A stretch of DNA of 64,000 bases from Alteromonadaceae bacterium 2753L.S.0a.02 (GCA_007827375.1 VISH01000002.1:372001-436000); one strand, 5' to 3'. Counted from the first letter of the stretch, positions 16,575 to 26,815 are shown. Program-made: numbers and translations. The notes: generated by a model from the sequence alone, not told the origin.

Positions 16575-17780
16575 TTAACTCTCCTTGTCGGTTGACGCGG
16601 TTTCGATGGGTTCAGCGGTGCTGATTGGCTGCGCTTCCAACTGAGGTTCGCCCTCCAGAGCGAGCGACATGCCCTCCACCGGATATTCCAGTGAGGAGGT
16701 AATCAGCATATCGCCATTGTGGAGGCCAGCAGTGATCACGCTGTTTTTGCCTTCGTGGCGGATCACTTCCACATCGGTGAACTGAAGTTTGCTCTCGTTA
16801 TAAAGTGCCAAACGATTGTCGTGTAGCAGTTGTCGTGGCACTACAGCAGCAGATTCGAGATAACGGCCTTCAATCGAGGCTGTCACAAAGGTACCAAACG
16901 GCAGTCGGTTCGAGTGTGTGGTGGAATCCTGGTTGTAAGGGTCAGGCAATTCCGCCACCAAATAGAACATCCGGCTGTTATCATCCACCACGCCTTCATC
17001 GCGGGCGATACTCGCCTGCCAGCTGAAAGACTGGCCGGAAAGCGTGGCGGTGAGAACCACCGGCGCATTAAGACCGCCGTTTTCAAGAAAGAGCAATTCA
17101 GTGCTGGCCACGGGCAGACGTACTTCCGCCAGTTCAGTATCCAACACTTTGCCTATGGTAGTGCCCATGTTCACAAAAGTGCCCGGGCTTACGTTGCGGC
17201 TGGCAATTAGGGCATCGAAGGGCGCAACAATTCGAGTGCGTTCGAGATCTTTGGTGGCTTGTTTAACGCCGGCCTCAGCGGCTTTCACCGCGGCTAAAGC
17301 CTGTTCTTGTTGCGGTTTGCGCAAACCCAGTTCGGAGGGTTCAGCGGAGGTAATCTTTTTCCATTCGGCTTCTGCAACTTTGCCCTGAGCACTTTCCAGA
17401 ATGAATGAAGCGCGAGCGCTGGCGAGGCTGGCTTTGGCCTGTTGCAGTTTGACTTCGTAGTTAAAGGGATCGATTAAGGCCAGTAATTCGCCTTTTTTCA
17501 CCAGGCCGCCACGCACGAAGGTGTCGGAAACCTCAATAATTTCGCCGCTGACCTGCGCCATCAGGCCAGTTTGATATTTCGGCGTTACCAGGCCCTGAGA
17601 GCTTACTGTTAGGGTAAGTGGTGCCAGTTTTACCGGCTCTACTGACACATAAGGTGCCTTATGGTTTTCGGGTTTTTTTTGAGGCTCTTTCTTGAAAATC
17701 ATCAGTACTGTAACAATAGCGGCAGTACCGGCGAGCAGAGCCAATGGCAAAATGACACGATTCACGCGAACGGACATCAC
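16575..17780 (-). CDS. RND periplasmic adaptor subunit (membrane fusion protein)
   Basis: The 401-residue protein has an N-terminal TM anchor (about residues 8-27). A lipoyl/barrel-sandwich half with GEIIEVSDTFVRGGLVKKGE comes next, then a coiled-coil hairpin rich in Ala, Glu and Lys (about 115-190), the second lipoyl half (TRIVAPFDALIASR) and a beta-barrel and membrane-proximal domain. It bridges the permease to an outer-membrane channel. It is first in a two-gene operon with the permease, and its upstream gap to waaA carries the likely promoter. The Glu/Pro/Thr-rich C-terminal tail is unusual but harmless. Confidence 0.9.
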   Translation of the reverse strand: MMSVRVNRVILPLALLAGTAAIVTVLMIFKKEPQKKPENHKAPYVSVEPVKLAPLTLTVSSQGLVTPKYQTGLMAQVSGEIIEVSDTFVRGGLVKKGELLALIDPFNYEVKLQQAKASLASARASFILESAQGKVAEAEWKKITSAEPSELGLRKPQQEQALAAVKAAEAGVKQATKDLERTRIVAPFDALIASRNVSPGTFVNMGTTIGKVLDTELAEVRLPVASTELLFLENGGLNAPVVLTATLSGQSFSWQASIARDEGVVDDNSRMFYLVAELPDPYNQDSTTHSNRLPFGTFVTASIEGRYLESAAVVPRQLLHDNRLALYNESKLQFTDVEVIRHEGKNSVITAGLHNGDMLITSSLEYPVEGMSLALEGEPQLEAQPISTAEPIETASTDKES

Positions 17781-17861
17781 ATAACTCCCTGCGGGGTGAC
17801 GGGTGAAAAAATAATTGCTGATAGTTTACCCAGGCTCGGGCAACGCAAGGTGACTGACAAA

Positions 17862-19133
17862 TTATAGGTGTCGCATAATAATTTGCATGAGTCGCTGCAA
17901 AGCCCCCTGATTTTGTTTAGCAACTTCGCGGGCTGCTGCGCCATACTGGTGGGCGGCGCTTGTGGTAAGCAATGTGTGAAGCTGATCGCTCAGTGCCCGG
18001 GCATTATTAACAGTGATAAGCGCGCCGGCATCATTCAGTAGGCGGGAAATTTCTGCAAAATTAAACTGACTCGGGCCGCTCAACACCGGAATTCCCCAAA
18101 CGGCTGGTTCGATAGTGTTATGGCCGCCATTGGGTACAAAGCTGCCACCCACAAAAGCTGCATTGGCACAGCCGAACAACAACATCAACTCGCCCATGGT
18201 GTCGCCCAGTAAAATGTCGAAGTCTGCATTCGGTAGGGTGTCGCCTGAGAGACTGCGACGCAGTGTGCGGTAGCCGCGATCACAACACAACTGGTAGACA
18301 GACTCAAATCGATCGGGATGGCGCGGAACCAATATCAATTTGTGGTTTGGTAAGTGGCTACGCAGTGCCTTAAAAGCATCAAGAATGATTTCATCTTCCC
18401 CTTTATGGGTTGACGCAGCTATCCAAATCTTGTGTTGCCCGGCGTTGCTAAATTTTTCTTGCAGCGCTTCAGCCTGCGTATGCAAAGATGCCGTAATCTG
18501 AATATCAAATTTAATGCTACCCGTGACGCTGATTTTTTCCGATGCCAAGCCAAGATTCGAAAACCGCTCGGCATCGGCCTGGTTTTGAATGGCCGCGCTT
18601 GATAGTTGTTGCAACATGGGGCGCGTAAGTGCTGCCACCCTGCGATAACCACGCGCCGATTTTTCAGAAAGTCGGCCGTTGGCCAGCAGTGTCGTGATAT
18701 TTTTCTGATGACAAGCGAAAACAATATTGGGCCACAATTCCGTTTCCAGAAAAATAGCCAGCGCAGGTTGAATTTTGGCGAGAAAACGGTGCACCAAGGC
18801 TGGAATATCGTAGGGTGCGTACACATGAAATACGCGCTCACCGTAACTTTTACGTACCCGCTCTGAGCCTGTAGGTGTCATTGTAGTAACAACTATTTGA
18901 TGGCTCTCGAGTTGCAGCAGGCGATCTATCATTGGTTGTGCGGCGATAAATTCACCCACCGAAACCGTGTGTACCCAAATTACCGGTTTGCCAAAATGTG
19001 GTGTTTCAAAAAAAGCGAATCGTTCGGCCCAGCGCTGGCGATAAGCAGGCAGGTTGCGGCCGCGCCACCACAGGCGTACCACAATGGCAGGTAACAGAAG
19101 CACGAACAGCACACTGTATAGATGTCTCATCAA
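17862..19133 (-). CDS. waaA: 3-deoxy-D-manno-octulosonic acid (Kdo) transferase
   Basis: The 423-residue GT-B glycosyltransferase is anchored in the inner membrane by an N-terminal hydrophobic segment. It adds Kdo to lipid IVA during LPS core assembly. Recognisable features are VHTVSVGEFIAAQP with the catalytic Glu, the strand/loop IFLETELWPNI, the second-domain ILVPRHPDRF and GGSFVPNGGHNTIEPAVWG near the nucleotide-sugar site. Length equals the usual waaA/kdtA product. It overlaps msbA by 4 bases (ATGA), so flippase and Kdo transferase are translated together, as in several gammaproteobacteria. Confidence 0.95.
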   Translation of the reverse strand: MMRHLYSVLFVLLLPAIVVRLWWRGRNLPAYRQRWAERFAFFETPHFGKPVIWVHTVSVGEFIAAQPMIDRLLQLESHQIVVTTMTPTGSERVRKSYGERVFHVYAPYDIPALVHRFLAKIQPALAIFLETELWPNIVFACHQKNITTLLANGRLSEKSARGYRRVAALTRPMLQQLSSAAIQNQADAERFSNLGLASEKISVTGSIKFDIQITASLHTQAEALQEKFSNAGQHKIWIAASTHKGEDEIILDAFKALRSHLPNHKLILVPRHPDRFESVYQLCCDRGYRTLRRSLSGDTLPNADFDILLGDTMGELMLLFGCANAAFVGGSFVPNGGHNTIEPAVWGIPVLSGPSQFNFAEISRLLNDAGALITVNNARALSDQLHTLLTTSAAHQYGAAAREVAKQNQGALQRLMQIIMRHL

Positions 19134-20917
19134 GGCTGATATTGGGTTTGGTGAAGGTTTGCGTAATAACCGTTTTGCGCCAGCAGGGTGGCGTGGTTGC
19201 CAATTTCGACAACTTTGCCTTGGTTGAGCACCACTATTTTATCGGCATTTTCTATAGTGCTGAGACGGTGCGCAATAATTAATGTAGTACGACCTTCTTT
19301 TAAATTTTCGAGAGCTTGTTGAATTTGTTTTTCAGATTCGTTGTCGAGTGCCGATGTAGCTTCGTCGAGTATTAAAATAGGGGCGTTTTTATAGAGCGCG
19401 CGAGCAATGGCGATACGCTGTCGCTGGCCACCAGATAAGCGGTCACCGGCTTCGCCGACTTCGGTATCAAAACCATTTTCGAGCTTCTGCACAAAATGCG
19501 CTGCATAGGCGTTATGCGCTGCTTCTGCGACCTTTTCGGGTTCGATATGGCTCAGCTTGCTGGCATAGGCGATATTACTCGTAACCGAGTCGTTAAATAA
19601 CACGGTTTGCTGATTCACCAGTGCGATTTTCTCCCGCAGGCTGCGCAGTGTAACTTCGTTGATTGGCTGCTCGTCGATGGTGATGGTGCCTTCCTGAGGG
19701 TCGTAAAATCGCAGCAATAAACTTGCTATTGTGGTTTTACCACTGCCAGAGGCGCCTACCAGTGCAACGGTTTCTCCGGGTGCGATACTCAGGTTTAGAT
19801 TGTCTAACGCGCGTTGCCCACTTTGATACCCGAAACTGACATTCTTAAATTCAATGGCGCCACGTACGTCTGTTAATTCGCGCGTGCCCGTGTCGGCGGC
19901 AGCAGCTAGATCCAGTGTTCCAAAAATGGTTTCCGCAGCAGCCAGGCCGCGCTGAATTACCGAATTAATCGTGCTCAGGTTGCGCACTGGTTTTGCAATC
20001 ATTCCCGCCAGAGACAGGTAGGTAACCGCCGCAGCGGGGGTGTCGGTCCAGAATATACTGACCAATAGAAACAGCAGCGCGAGGGCAGAAGCGATTACAA
20101 AATGCAGCACCGGCGTTTGCAGAGCACTAACCCGTTCAAATTTGGTGCTGTAGCGCAGATTTTCTTCAGTTGCATCGTTAAATCGTTTGCGTTCAAAGTT
20201 TTCGCCGTTGTAGCTCTTTACCAGTTTAATGCCCTGAAATGTTTCGGTTGCGATATGGGTAACCCGGCCAATGGCCTGCTGAATATTGCGGCTGACTCTT
20301 CGAAAATAGCGGCTGGCAAGGTACACCAAACCACCCAATATCGGCACCACAGCGATAAAAATCACGGTGAGTTGCCAGTTGTAGTACAACAGTGCCGCCA
20401 TCAGGAAAATAACCGATAAACCGTCCTGAAATAAAATTTTAGAGGCGCGAGTTACCGAGCCTGTTACTTGCTCGATGTTGTAGATAATGAGAGACACCAG
20501 CTCGCCGGTATTTTTTTGATCGTAAAACGTTTGCGGTAACCCGACCATATGGGCGAACACCGCCTGACGCAAATCGTTAACCACCGAGAGCCCGAGGCGA
20601 CCCATATAAAAGTTACCGAGATAGCCGCCCACGCTGCGAAACAAGGCCAGCACCAGGATCGCTGCGGGCACAAAATACAGCGAGGTGGTGATGTGTTTCG
20701 GGATAAAATTGAGCCGGTCTGTGGGCTCGCCTTTTAGGTTGTTCAGAAAAAATTCGATGAGTTGCGCCAGGCTCACTTCCATGAACGCAAACAGCATAAA
20801 TCCGAGAATACTGATTAGAAAATAGTGGCGGTACTTAAAGGCGTATTGCAGCAATCGCCAATACAGAGCCAGGTTTTCTTTTGATGTCTCTTGTTGGCTC
20901 ATGATCTGTGAAGGCAC
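19130..20917 (-). CDS. msbA: Lipid A export ABC transporter (MsbA)
   Basis: The 595-residue ABC half-transporter has an N-terminal six-helix transmembrane domain (about residues 30-320) fused to a nucleotide-binding domain. That domain carries Walker A GASGSGKTT, signature LSGGQRQRIAIARAL, Walker B ILILDEATSALD and the switch His in IIAHRLSTIE. It flips core-lipid A across the inner membrane. The length matches MsbA, and the 4-base overlap with waaA downstream confirms the LPS assignment. The start MPSQIM could instead be the internal Met six residues later. Confidence 0.95.
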   Translation of the reverse strand: MPSQIMSQQETSKENLALYWRLLQYAFKYRHYFLISILGFMLFAFMEVSLAQLIEFFLNNLKGEPTDRLNFIPKHITTSLYFVPAAILVLALFRSVGGYLGNFYMGRLGLSVVNDLRQAVFAHMVGLPQTFYDQKNTGELVSLIIYNIEQVTGSVTRASKILFQDGLSVIFLMAALLYYNWQLTVIFIAVVPILGGLVYLASRYFRRVSRNIQQAIGRVTHIATETFQGIKLVKSYNGENFERKRFNDATEENLRYSTKFERVSALQTPVLHFVIASALALLFLLVSIFWTDTPAAAVTYLSLAGMIAKPVRNLSTINSVIQRGLAAAETIFGTLDLAAAADTGTRELTDVRGAIEFKNVSFGYQSGQRALDNLNLSIAPGETVALVGASGSGKTTIASLLLRFYDPQEGTITIDEQPINEVTLRSLREKIALVNQQTVLFNDSVTSNIAYASKLSHIEPEKVAEAAHNAYAAHFVQKLENGFDTEVGEAGDRLSGGQRQRIAIARALYKNAPILILDEATSALDNESEKQIQQALENLKEGRTTLIIAHRLSTIENADKIVVLNQGKVVEIGNHATLLAQNGYYANLHQTQYQP

Positions 20918-20936
20918 CCATTTAAGACGGGAACGC

Positions 20937-20959
20937 GGGGCGGAGATAGTTGCCGCCCC
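20937..20959 (-). terminator. GC-rich hairpin after ilvE (weak terminator)
   Basis: GGGGCGG (20937-20943) pairs with CCGCCCC (20953-20959) over a 9-base loop. It lies in the 70-bp gap between the ilvE stop and the msbA start, both on the minus strand. No T-run follows on that strand, so partial termination or mRNA end protection is possible. Confidence 0.35.
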
Positions 20960-20987
20960 AGATGAAAATATTCGCGGCTCGTTGCTG

Positions 20988-21926
20988 TTATTTTACGGGA
21001 GCCAGCCACTCGCTGTACTGTGGCAAATCGCCGCGCACTGCTGAAAAATACAGGTCTTGCAGCTTTGTGGTGATCGGGCCGCGTCGCCCGGCGCCAATCA
21101 CTCGGCCATCCAACTCTCGAATCGGTAATACTTCGGCGGCGGTACCACTGAAGAAAGCCTCTTCTGCCACGTAAACTTCGTCGCGGGTAATACGTTTTTC
21201 GCGTATTTCATAACCGCATTCCTCGGCCAGCGCGAAAATAGTATTGCGAGTGATTCCGTCGAGGCAGGAAGTCAGTTCCGGAGTGTAAATAATACCATCG
21301 CGCACGATGAAAACATTTTCGCCACTGCCTTCGGCAACATAACCTTCGTTGTCGAGCAACAGAGCTTCTTCACAACCGCAATCCAGGGCTTCTTTTAAAG
21401 CCAGCATGGAATTAATGTAGTGGCCATTAGCTTTGGCCTTGCACATTGAAATGTTCACGTGATGGCGGGTGTAGCTGGAAACACGCACCTTAATGCCTAA
21501 TTCCTTGGCTTCCGGCGCCATGTAAGATGGCCAATTCCAGGCGGCGACGATACAGTGCGTTTGCAAATTGTCGGCGCGTAAACCCATACCTTCTGAGCCG
21601 TAAAACACCATTGGGCGCAAATAAGCTTCGTCGAGATTATTTTCGCGTACCACGAGTTTTTGCGCTTCGTTGAGTTCGTCTTTACTCCAGGGCATTTTCA
21701 TATTCATGATATGCGCCGAGCGGAACAGGCGGTCGGTGTGTTCCTTCAAACGGAAAATGCTGGTACCAAAACTGCCGGCATTATAGGCGCGTACGCCTTC
21801 AAACACGCCCATGCCGTAATGTAGCGTATGAGTTAAAACATGAACCTTGGCCTCGCGCCAGGGAACCAGTTCGCCATCAAACCAGATGACTCCATCGCGT
21901 TCAGCGAATGACATTGTGTGCTCCAA
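20988..21926 (-). CDS. ilvE: Branched-chain amino acid aminotransferase
   Basis: The 312-residue class IV PLP enzyme interconverts Leu, Ile and Val with their 2-oxo acids using glutamate/2-oxoglutarate. Visible marks are the N-terminal GVIWFDGELVPW and THTLHYGMGVFEGVRAY, the PLP-lysine region KAKANGHYINSMLALKEA, and EGYVAEGSGENVF followed by LDGITRNTI. The length is the usual one for IlvE. It lies 48 bases downstream of glnE on the same strand, so the two may share a transcript linking nitrogen status and amino-acid synthesis. Confidence 0.95.
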   Translation of the reverse strand: MEHTMSFAERDGVIWFDGELVPWREAKVHVLTHTLHYGMGVFEGVRAYNAGSFGTSIFRLKEHTDRLFRSAHIMNMKMPWSKDELNEAQKLVVRENNLDEAYLRPMVFYGSEGMGLRADNLQTHCIVAAWNWPSYMAPEAKELGIKVRVSSYTRHHVNISMCKAKANGHYINSMLALKEALDCGCEEALLLDNEGYVAEGSGENVFIVRDGIIYTPELTSCLDGITRNTIFALAEECGYEIREKRITRDEVYVAEEAFFSGTAAEVLPIRELDGRVIGAGRRGPITTKLQDLYFSAVRGDLPQYSEWLAPVK

Positions 21927-21974
21927 TCGTTCTACGAATGCGCGTCGGTGATTTCGCCGGCGCTGTTATGTGTT

Positions 21975-24926
21975 TCATCCTGGCGTTGGCGCTGCTTGCA
22001 TGAGTGATTGCCACAGGGCTGACACTTTATCTCTCGCAGCGCGGATTTCATCATCAAGCGTATTGATGGCAATCACGTTGGACTGCTGCTGCAATGCGAG
22101 CTTGTGACCCAAAGCGCGAAAAGCTTTGTAGGCGCAGGTCAGTTGATCAACCTCTTGAGTCGACAAAATGCCCGATTGTGCCAGGCATTCCAATATACGT
22201 ATGTTGTCCGTATAGGTGATTAACGCAGGGATCTGGTGCCCCCAGCCAAGAACCGCGTATTGAACCATAAATTCAATATCAACGATACCGCCGCGATCCT
22301 GCTTGAGATGGAAGTTTGGGGTGCCGTTGTTGGCTTTGTCACTGCCAAGATGCATACGCATTTTGTTGCGCATTTCGGCGACATCCTGGCGTAACTGATC
22401 ACGATCTCGCGGCTGGCTCAGTATATGGCGCCGCAGGTCATCGAATTGTTGCGCCAGGGAGGTATCACCGGTCACTACGCGGGCGCGTACCAGGGCTTGG
22501 TGTTCCCAGGTCCAGGCGTCGTGTTTTTGATATTTTTCAAAAGCAGCAAGCGTCGCCACCAGCATGCCGGAATTGCCAGAGGGCCGCAGTCGCATATCCA
22601 CTTCGTAGAGTTCGCCGGAGGCCATGCGTGTTGTGAGCATGTGGATAATTTTCTGCCCGAGGCGCATGTAAAACGTTGCGTTGTCTGTCGTTTTCAAACC
22701 GCGTTGCTCGCCATCGGTACATCCGGTGGTGCTGGCATTATGGATGAATACCAGGTCAAGGTCTGAACCGTGGCCGAGTTCGATGCCGCCCAGTTTGCCA
22801 TAACCCACAATAATAAAATTGGGGGTGCTACGCTGTTCGCCGTCAGGGTAGCCATAGCGTGCAGTCATGTCCTGCCAGCTGCGCGCCACCACGTAATCGA
22901 GCAGGGCCTCTGCGAGCCAGGTGAGCATGTCGCTAACCTGCATCAAGGGCAAAGCGCCGCTTACTTCACAGGCAGCAATGCGCAAGGCATGTGCAGAGCG
23001 GAAATAGCGCAACGCATCCAGCTGTGCTTCTTCGTCGTCTTCGGGAATGCGCAGTGTTGAACGACGTAATTCATCGCAAAGTTCCCGTTTATCTGAAAGG
23101 TGGTACAGGGAACGCGGGTCCAGTAATTCATCTAATAGTGCTGGACGCTGCGTGACCTGCTCGGCAATCCAGGGGCTCGCCTGGGCGAGGGTGAGCAGTT
23201 GGCGCAGGGCATCGGGGTTTTCAATCAGCAACAACAGGTAGGCACTACGGCGTGCCACGGCTCTCACTAGGGGCAGCACCCGCTGTAGCGTTGCGGTTGG
23301 TGTGGGCGACTGGCGCAAGGCTTGAAGCAATTGCGGCATGAATTCATCCAGTCGCTGCCTGCCGATGGGTTGCATGGCGATGATGTTTGGGCTCTGCTGC
23401 AGCTCCTGTATGGCGGAAAGGCTCGCTTGCGGGTCTTCGTGGCCTGCTTCTCTGAGCTTTACTACGCACATTTCAGGGTCGACGCTGCAATCCCAAACGC
23501 CGACCCAGACGTGCGCCGCGTCGTGTTGCGCGGCTTTGCTTTCAGGGCTGGCGATGATTGCGGCGAATTCTGTTTTGACCACTTCTCGATGTGCTTCAAG
23601 CACGCTGAAAAAACTCTCCCAGTCGCTGTAGCCCATCACCTGAGCGATGCTTAATCGCTGGTCTGCAACCAGTGGCAATTTTTGGGTTTGACGGTCCTGG
23701 AAGCCTTGAATGGCATGCTCGCAATTGCGCAGAAAACAATAGGCGTCACTGAGCTGCCCCGCCATTCCCTCGGGTAAACAGTGCAGTTCTTCCAATAACG
23801 GCAAAATCACCAGCAGGCGATTGTCTTGCAGTTGTACATCCCGACCTCCACGGATCAACTGGAATGCCTGAGCAATAAATTCAATTTCGCGAATCCCTCC
23901 GGCGCCCAGTTTCACATCGTCGCCCAGTTTGCGTCGGGCCACTTCCTGGGTAATCAGTTGTTTTAATTTACGCAAAGCTTCGACCACTGAGAAATCCACA
24001 TACTTGCGATAGGTGAAACTGGTGAGCAGTTTATTCAATTCCTCTATCGCAACGGCACTTTGGGTGGGCAGGCTGGAAGCAATCACGCGCGCCTTGATCA
24101 TCGCGTAGCGCTCCCACTCGCGGCCCTGTGTTTGGTAATAATCCTCCAGGGCATCGAAGTGGCAGGCCAGCGCACCGCTCTGGCCAAAGGGGCGCAATCG
24201 CATATCGACGCGAAATACCAAGCCGTCTGCCGTTATGGAGTCAAGGCTTTGAATAACACGCTTGCCGAGATGCGTGAAAAACTCCTGGTTGAACAGGGTT
24301 TTGGGGCCGTCAGTTTGACCAGCTTGCGGGTAAGCAAAAATCAGATCGATATCTGACGACAGATTCAATTCGCCAGCTCCAAGTTTTCCCATACCAATAA
24401 TCAGTAATGGCTGCAGTTCACCCTGGTTGTTGCGCGGTTCACCATGTTTCGCAGTAAGCATTCCATAGTGATAGTCAATCGCAGCCTGCGCGCAGATTTC
24501 CGCCAGCCAGGTGAGTTCCTGGGTCGTGGTCATGGTGTCGACTAGGCGGTTAAAGTCACGCCAGATAATGCCTACCATGGCGGCGTTGCGAAACTGTCGC
24601 AAGGCTCGGTTAAAGCTTTCTAGTTCGTTGTGCCCATTTAGCCAGTGGCTGCCTAGTTGCTGGTAGTCCTGGAGTGTGAGTGCCTGCTCTTTGCAGCTTT
24701 CGGACAGCCAGTTTGGATGGCGGGTGAGTTGATTCTGCACAAATTCACTGTGGAGGGTCGCATTAATGAACTGCTGTACCCAGTAGCTATCGGCAAATTG
24801 AGATTCGGGCAGGGTATCGCCGGCGGCACTTTGCAGTGCATCGCAAAAATGCCCGTAGCGTTCCAGGTGTGCGCTGCTAAAGCCGCGTTGTTCGATTAAG
24901 GGAATCAGTTGTTGTTGCAGGGGCAT
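21975..24926 (-). CDS. glnE: Glutamine synthetase adenylyltransferase/deadenylyltransferase
   Basis: The 983-residue bifunctional enzyme controls glutamine synthetase by adding or removing AMP under PII input. Two nucleotidyltransferase domains are clear: GMGKLGAGELNLSSDIDLIF near residue 175 (deadenylylase half) and VGYGKLGGIELGHGSDLDL near residue 705 (adenylylase half). Each is followed by a helical GlnD-type domain (for example GGIREIEFIAQAFQLIRGGR and GGIVDIEFMVQYAVL). The length matches the family. It is upstream of ilvE. Confidence 0.95.
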   Translation of the reverse strand: MPLQQQLIPLIEQRGFSSAHLERYGHFCDALQSAAGDTLPESQFADSYWVQQFINATLHSEFVQNQLTRHPNWLSESCKEQALTLQDYQQLGSHWLNGHNELESFNRALRQFRNAAMVGIIWRDFNRLVDTMTTTQELTWLAEICAQAAIDYHYGMLTAKHGEPRNNQGELQPLLIIGMGKLGAGELNLSSDIDLIFAYPQAGQTDGPKTLFNQEFFTHLGKRVIQSLDSITADGLVFRVDMRLRPFGQSGALACHFDALEDYYQTQGREWERYAMIKARVIASSLPTQSAVAIEELNKLLTSFTYRKYVDFSVVEALRKLKQLITQEVARRKLGDDVKLGAGGIREIEFIAQAFQLIRGGRDVQLQDNRLLVILPLLEELHCLPEGMAGQLSDAYCFLRNCEHAIQGFQDRQTQKLPLVADQRLSIAQVMGYSDWESFFSVLEAHREVVKTEFAAIIASPESKAAQHDAAHVWVGVWDCSVDPEMCVVKLREAGHEDPQASLSAIQELQQSPNIIAMQPIGRQRLDEFMPQLLQALRQSPTPTATLQRVLPLVRAVARRSAYLLLLIENPDALRQLLTLAQASPWIAEQVTQRPALLDELLDPRSLYHLSDKRELCDELRRSTLRIPEDDEEAQLDALRYFRSAHALRIAACEVSGALPLMQVSDMLTWLAEALLDYVVARSWQDMTARYGYPDGEQRSTPNFIIVGYGKLGGIELGHGSDLDLVFIHNASTTGCTDGEQRGLKTTDNATFYMRLGQKIIHMLTTRMASGELYEVDMRLRPSGNSGMLVATLAAFEKYQKHDAWTWEHQALVRARVVTGDTSLAQQFDDLRRHILSQPRDRDQLRQDVAEMRNKMRMHLGSDKANNGTPNFHLKQDRGGIVDIEFMVQYAVLGWGHQIPALITYTDNIRILECLAQSGILSTQEVDQLTCAYKAFRALGHKLALQQQSNVIAINTLDDEIRAARDKVSALWQSLMQAAPTPG

Positions 24927-24963
24927 AAGGTATCGCTGGGTGATGAACTGCTATATTTTAACC

Positions 24964-24989
24964 ATAAAAAAGCCGGGCTTAGCCCGGCT
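24964..24989 (-). terminator. Intrinsic terminator of the chemoreceptor gene
   Basis: AGCCGGGC (24971-24978) and GCCCGGCT (24982-24989) form a perfect 8-bp stem with a 3-base loop. On the minus strand the stem is followed by five T residues (A-run at 24966-24970 on the plus strand), a canonical intrinsic terminator for the gene ending at 25021. Confidence 0.85.
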
Positions 24990-25020
24990 CTGGTATTGTC
25001 TAACAGAATTTGCGACAGCG

Positions 25021-26517
25021 CTACACTACAAATTTGTCGATCTGGTTTTTGAGCTCATTACTTTCCAGCGACAATTGCTCGGCATTTTCGCGCACTACCT
25101 GAGCGTTGCCGGCCACTTTTTCAGAGAGAGAAAAGATCGCTGATATGATTTTGCTAACTTCGTTGGCAACGGAACTCTGTTCGTTGGCGGCAGTGGCAAT
25201 CTGATGGTTCATATCGTTGATGGTCGTCACGTTACCTTTTATCAACTCGAGTGCTTCTTCCACTTTAATGCCGGTATCAATAGTTTCCTGAACCGAGGAA
25301 ATACTGGTATTCATGGAAAGGTGGGCTTCATCAGCTGCTTTCTGTAATTGCAGAATAATGGATTCAATTTCTTCTGTGGAGGTTTGCGTTTTCTGTGCCA
25401 AAGAACGTACTTCGTCGGCTACCACCGCAAAACCGCGACCCTGTTCGCCGGCGCGCGCCGCTTCAATGGCCGCGTTCAAAGCGAGCAGGTTGGTTTGCTC
25501 TGCGATTGAACGGATGACTTCCATTACCGAGCCAATATTCTCGCTGTTGTTTTTGAGCACTTGTATTTTTTCAGCGGTAGCTTCGATTTGCCCGGTGAGG
25601 CGTTGAATGGTGTCTTGGGAAGATTTAACCACCTGGGTACCTTCCACTGCGGCCTTGCTGGTGTCTTTGGTGCGATCGGCGGTTTGGCCGGCCGAGCGGG
25701 CGACTTCTTCTGCCGAGGCGGAAAGCTCATTAAGTGCCGCGGCCACTTGTTCAATTTCGCGCAGCTGTTGCCCAGTGGATTCCACGGTGCTGGACGTTGC
25801 TGAGCTCATCTGTTCCACGTTAATACCGAATTTGTCGGTCACGCCCATCACAGAGCGAATAATGGTAGCGATTTGGTCAATCACCTGATTAAAGTTATCG
25901 GCGAGTTCGGCGATTTCATCGCCGCTGTTGGCCGGCAATCGCGTGGTGAGGTCACCGCCACCTTCAGCAATTTTGGCAAGGCGGTGGGTAACCTTGGACA
26001 TAGGTGTAACGATAATGCGCTTGGTGAGCAGAAACACGGTTACCAGCACACATACCATGAGGGTTAACACCATGGCGATACCGGTGTGTATCTGGCTTCT
26101 GAGTACGCCTTCCATATTCTGTTTTGAGAACACAATATCGTACTTGCCGATCAGTTCGCCGTCGCGTATCACCTCAACACCGCGCTGTTCTTCCTTCGCG
26201 GCAGTATCTCTTTCGTCACTCGGGCTCGCGGATGCGAGTTCTTTGCCACGGTGGTCGCTAATGTGAATTTCGTAAACCAACGCAGTATCTACCAGTGATG
26301 CCGCAATGGCCTGAATTTGCTGGAAATCGTACGCGAATACCGGTTCCAGGAGCGATGAGTTGATAAGCGCTACTTGGTTTTTAACGTCTTCATCGAAACG
26401 TTTTTGCTGGCTTGAGGATATCAACTGATAGCTCACCGCGAGAATCACACCGGCTACGACAAGTATCGACACGGTGGTAGCGGCCATGAGTTTCGTTGAT
26501 AACGATTTTTTAATCAT
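25021..26517 (-). CDS. Methyl-accepting chemotaxis protein
   Basis: The 498-residue chemoreceptor has TM1 (about residues 10-32), a small periplasmic sensor of about 110 residues, TM2 (about 145-168), HAMP, and a long coiled-coil signalling domain with the hairpin tip EQTNLLALNAAIEAARAGEQ and DEVRSLAQKT. The sensor is shorter than typical four-helix or Cache ligand domains, so no ligand is proposed. There is no C-terminal CheR/CheB tether pentapeptide. It is monocistronic with its own terminator and lies downstream of the CheC-like and cyclase genes on the same strand. Confidence 0.93.
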   Translation of the reverse strand: MIKKSLSTKLMAATTVSILVVAGVILAVSYQLISSSQQKRFDEDVKNQVALINSSLLEPVFAYDFQQIQAIAASLVDTALVYEIHISDHRGKELASASPSDERDTAAKEEQRGVEVIRDGELIGKYDIVFSKQNMEGVLRSQIHTGIAMVLTLMVCVLVTVFLLTKRIIVTPMSKVTHRLAKIAEGGGDLTTRLPANSGDEIAELADNFNQVIDQIATIIRSVMGVTDKFGINVEQMSSATSSTVESTGQQLREIEQVAAALNELSASAEEVARSAGQTADRTKDTSKAAVEGTQVVKSSQDTIQRLTGQIEATAEKIQVLKNNSENIGSVMEVIRSIAEQTNLLALNAAIEAARAGEQGRGFAVVADEVRSLAQKTQTSTEEIESIILQLQKAADEAHLSMNTSISSVQETIDTGIKVEEALELIKGNVTTINDMNHQIATAANEQSSVANEVSKIISAIFSLSEKVAGNAQVVRENAEQLSLESNELKNQIDKFVV

Positions 26518-26815
26518 TGGTTGTCACCTGTTTATCAAGCGGAATCCACTGCTTTAACGTCTTAAACATTGGCTGTCGCTGAATGCCCGCAACATGGCAT
26601 CGCTCTCCAAATTTGCGGTTGTCATAAAAACGGCCTGATTGGCTGCTCAACCCTAGCGCGGTCTAGTACGTTTTTGCGTTAAGCAGCGTTTCTTTAAGTC
26701 TAGATCATAATTTTGCTGACGGTAGCAAACCGAATGGCGCATATATCATTTTGTTTGTCTTGCGTCCAAAAGGTTATCGTCCGACAAAAGAAATTCTTGA
26801 CGCCAAGATCGTTGA

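Noticed and set aside
13419..17780. CusBA-type copper efflux
   Set aside because: The permease layout is of HAE1/AcrB type, and metal-specific methionine pathways cannot be recognised.
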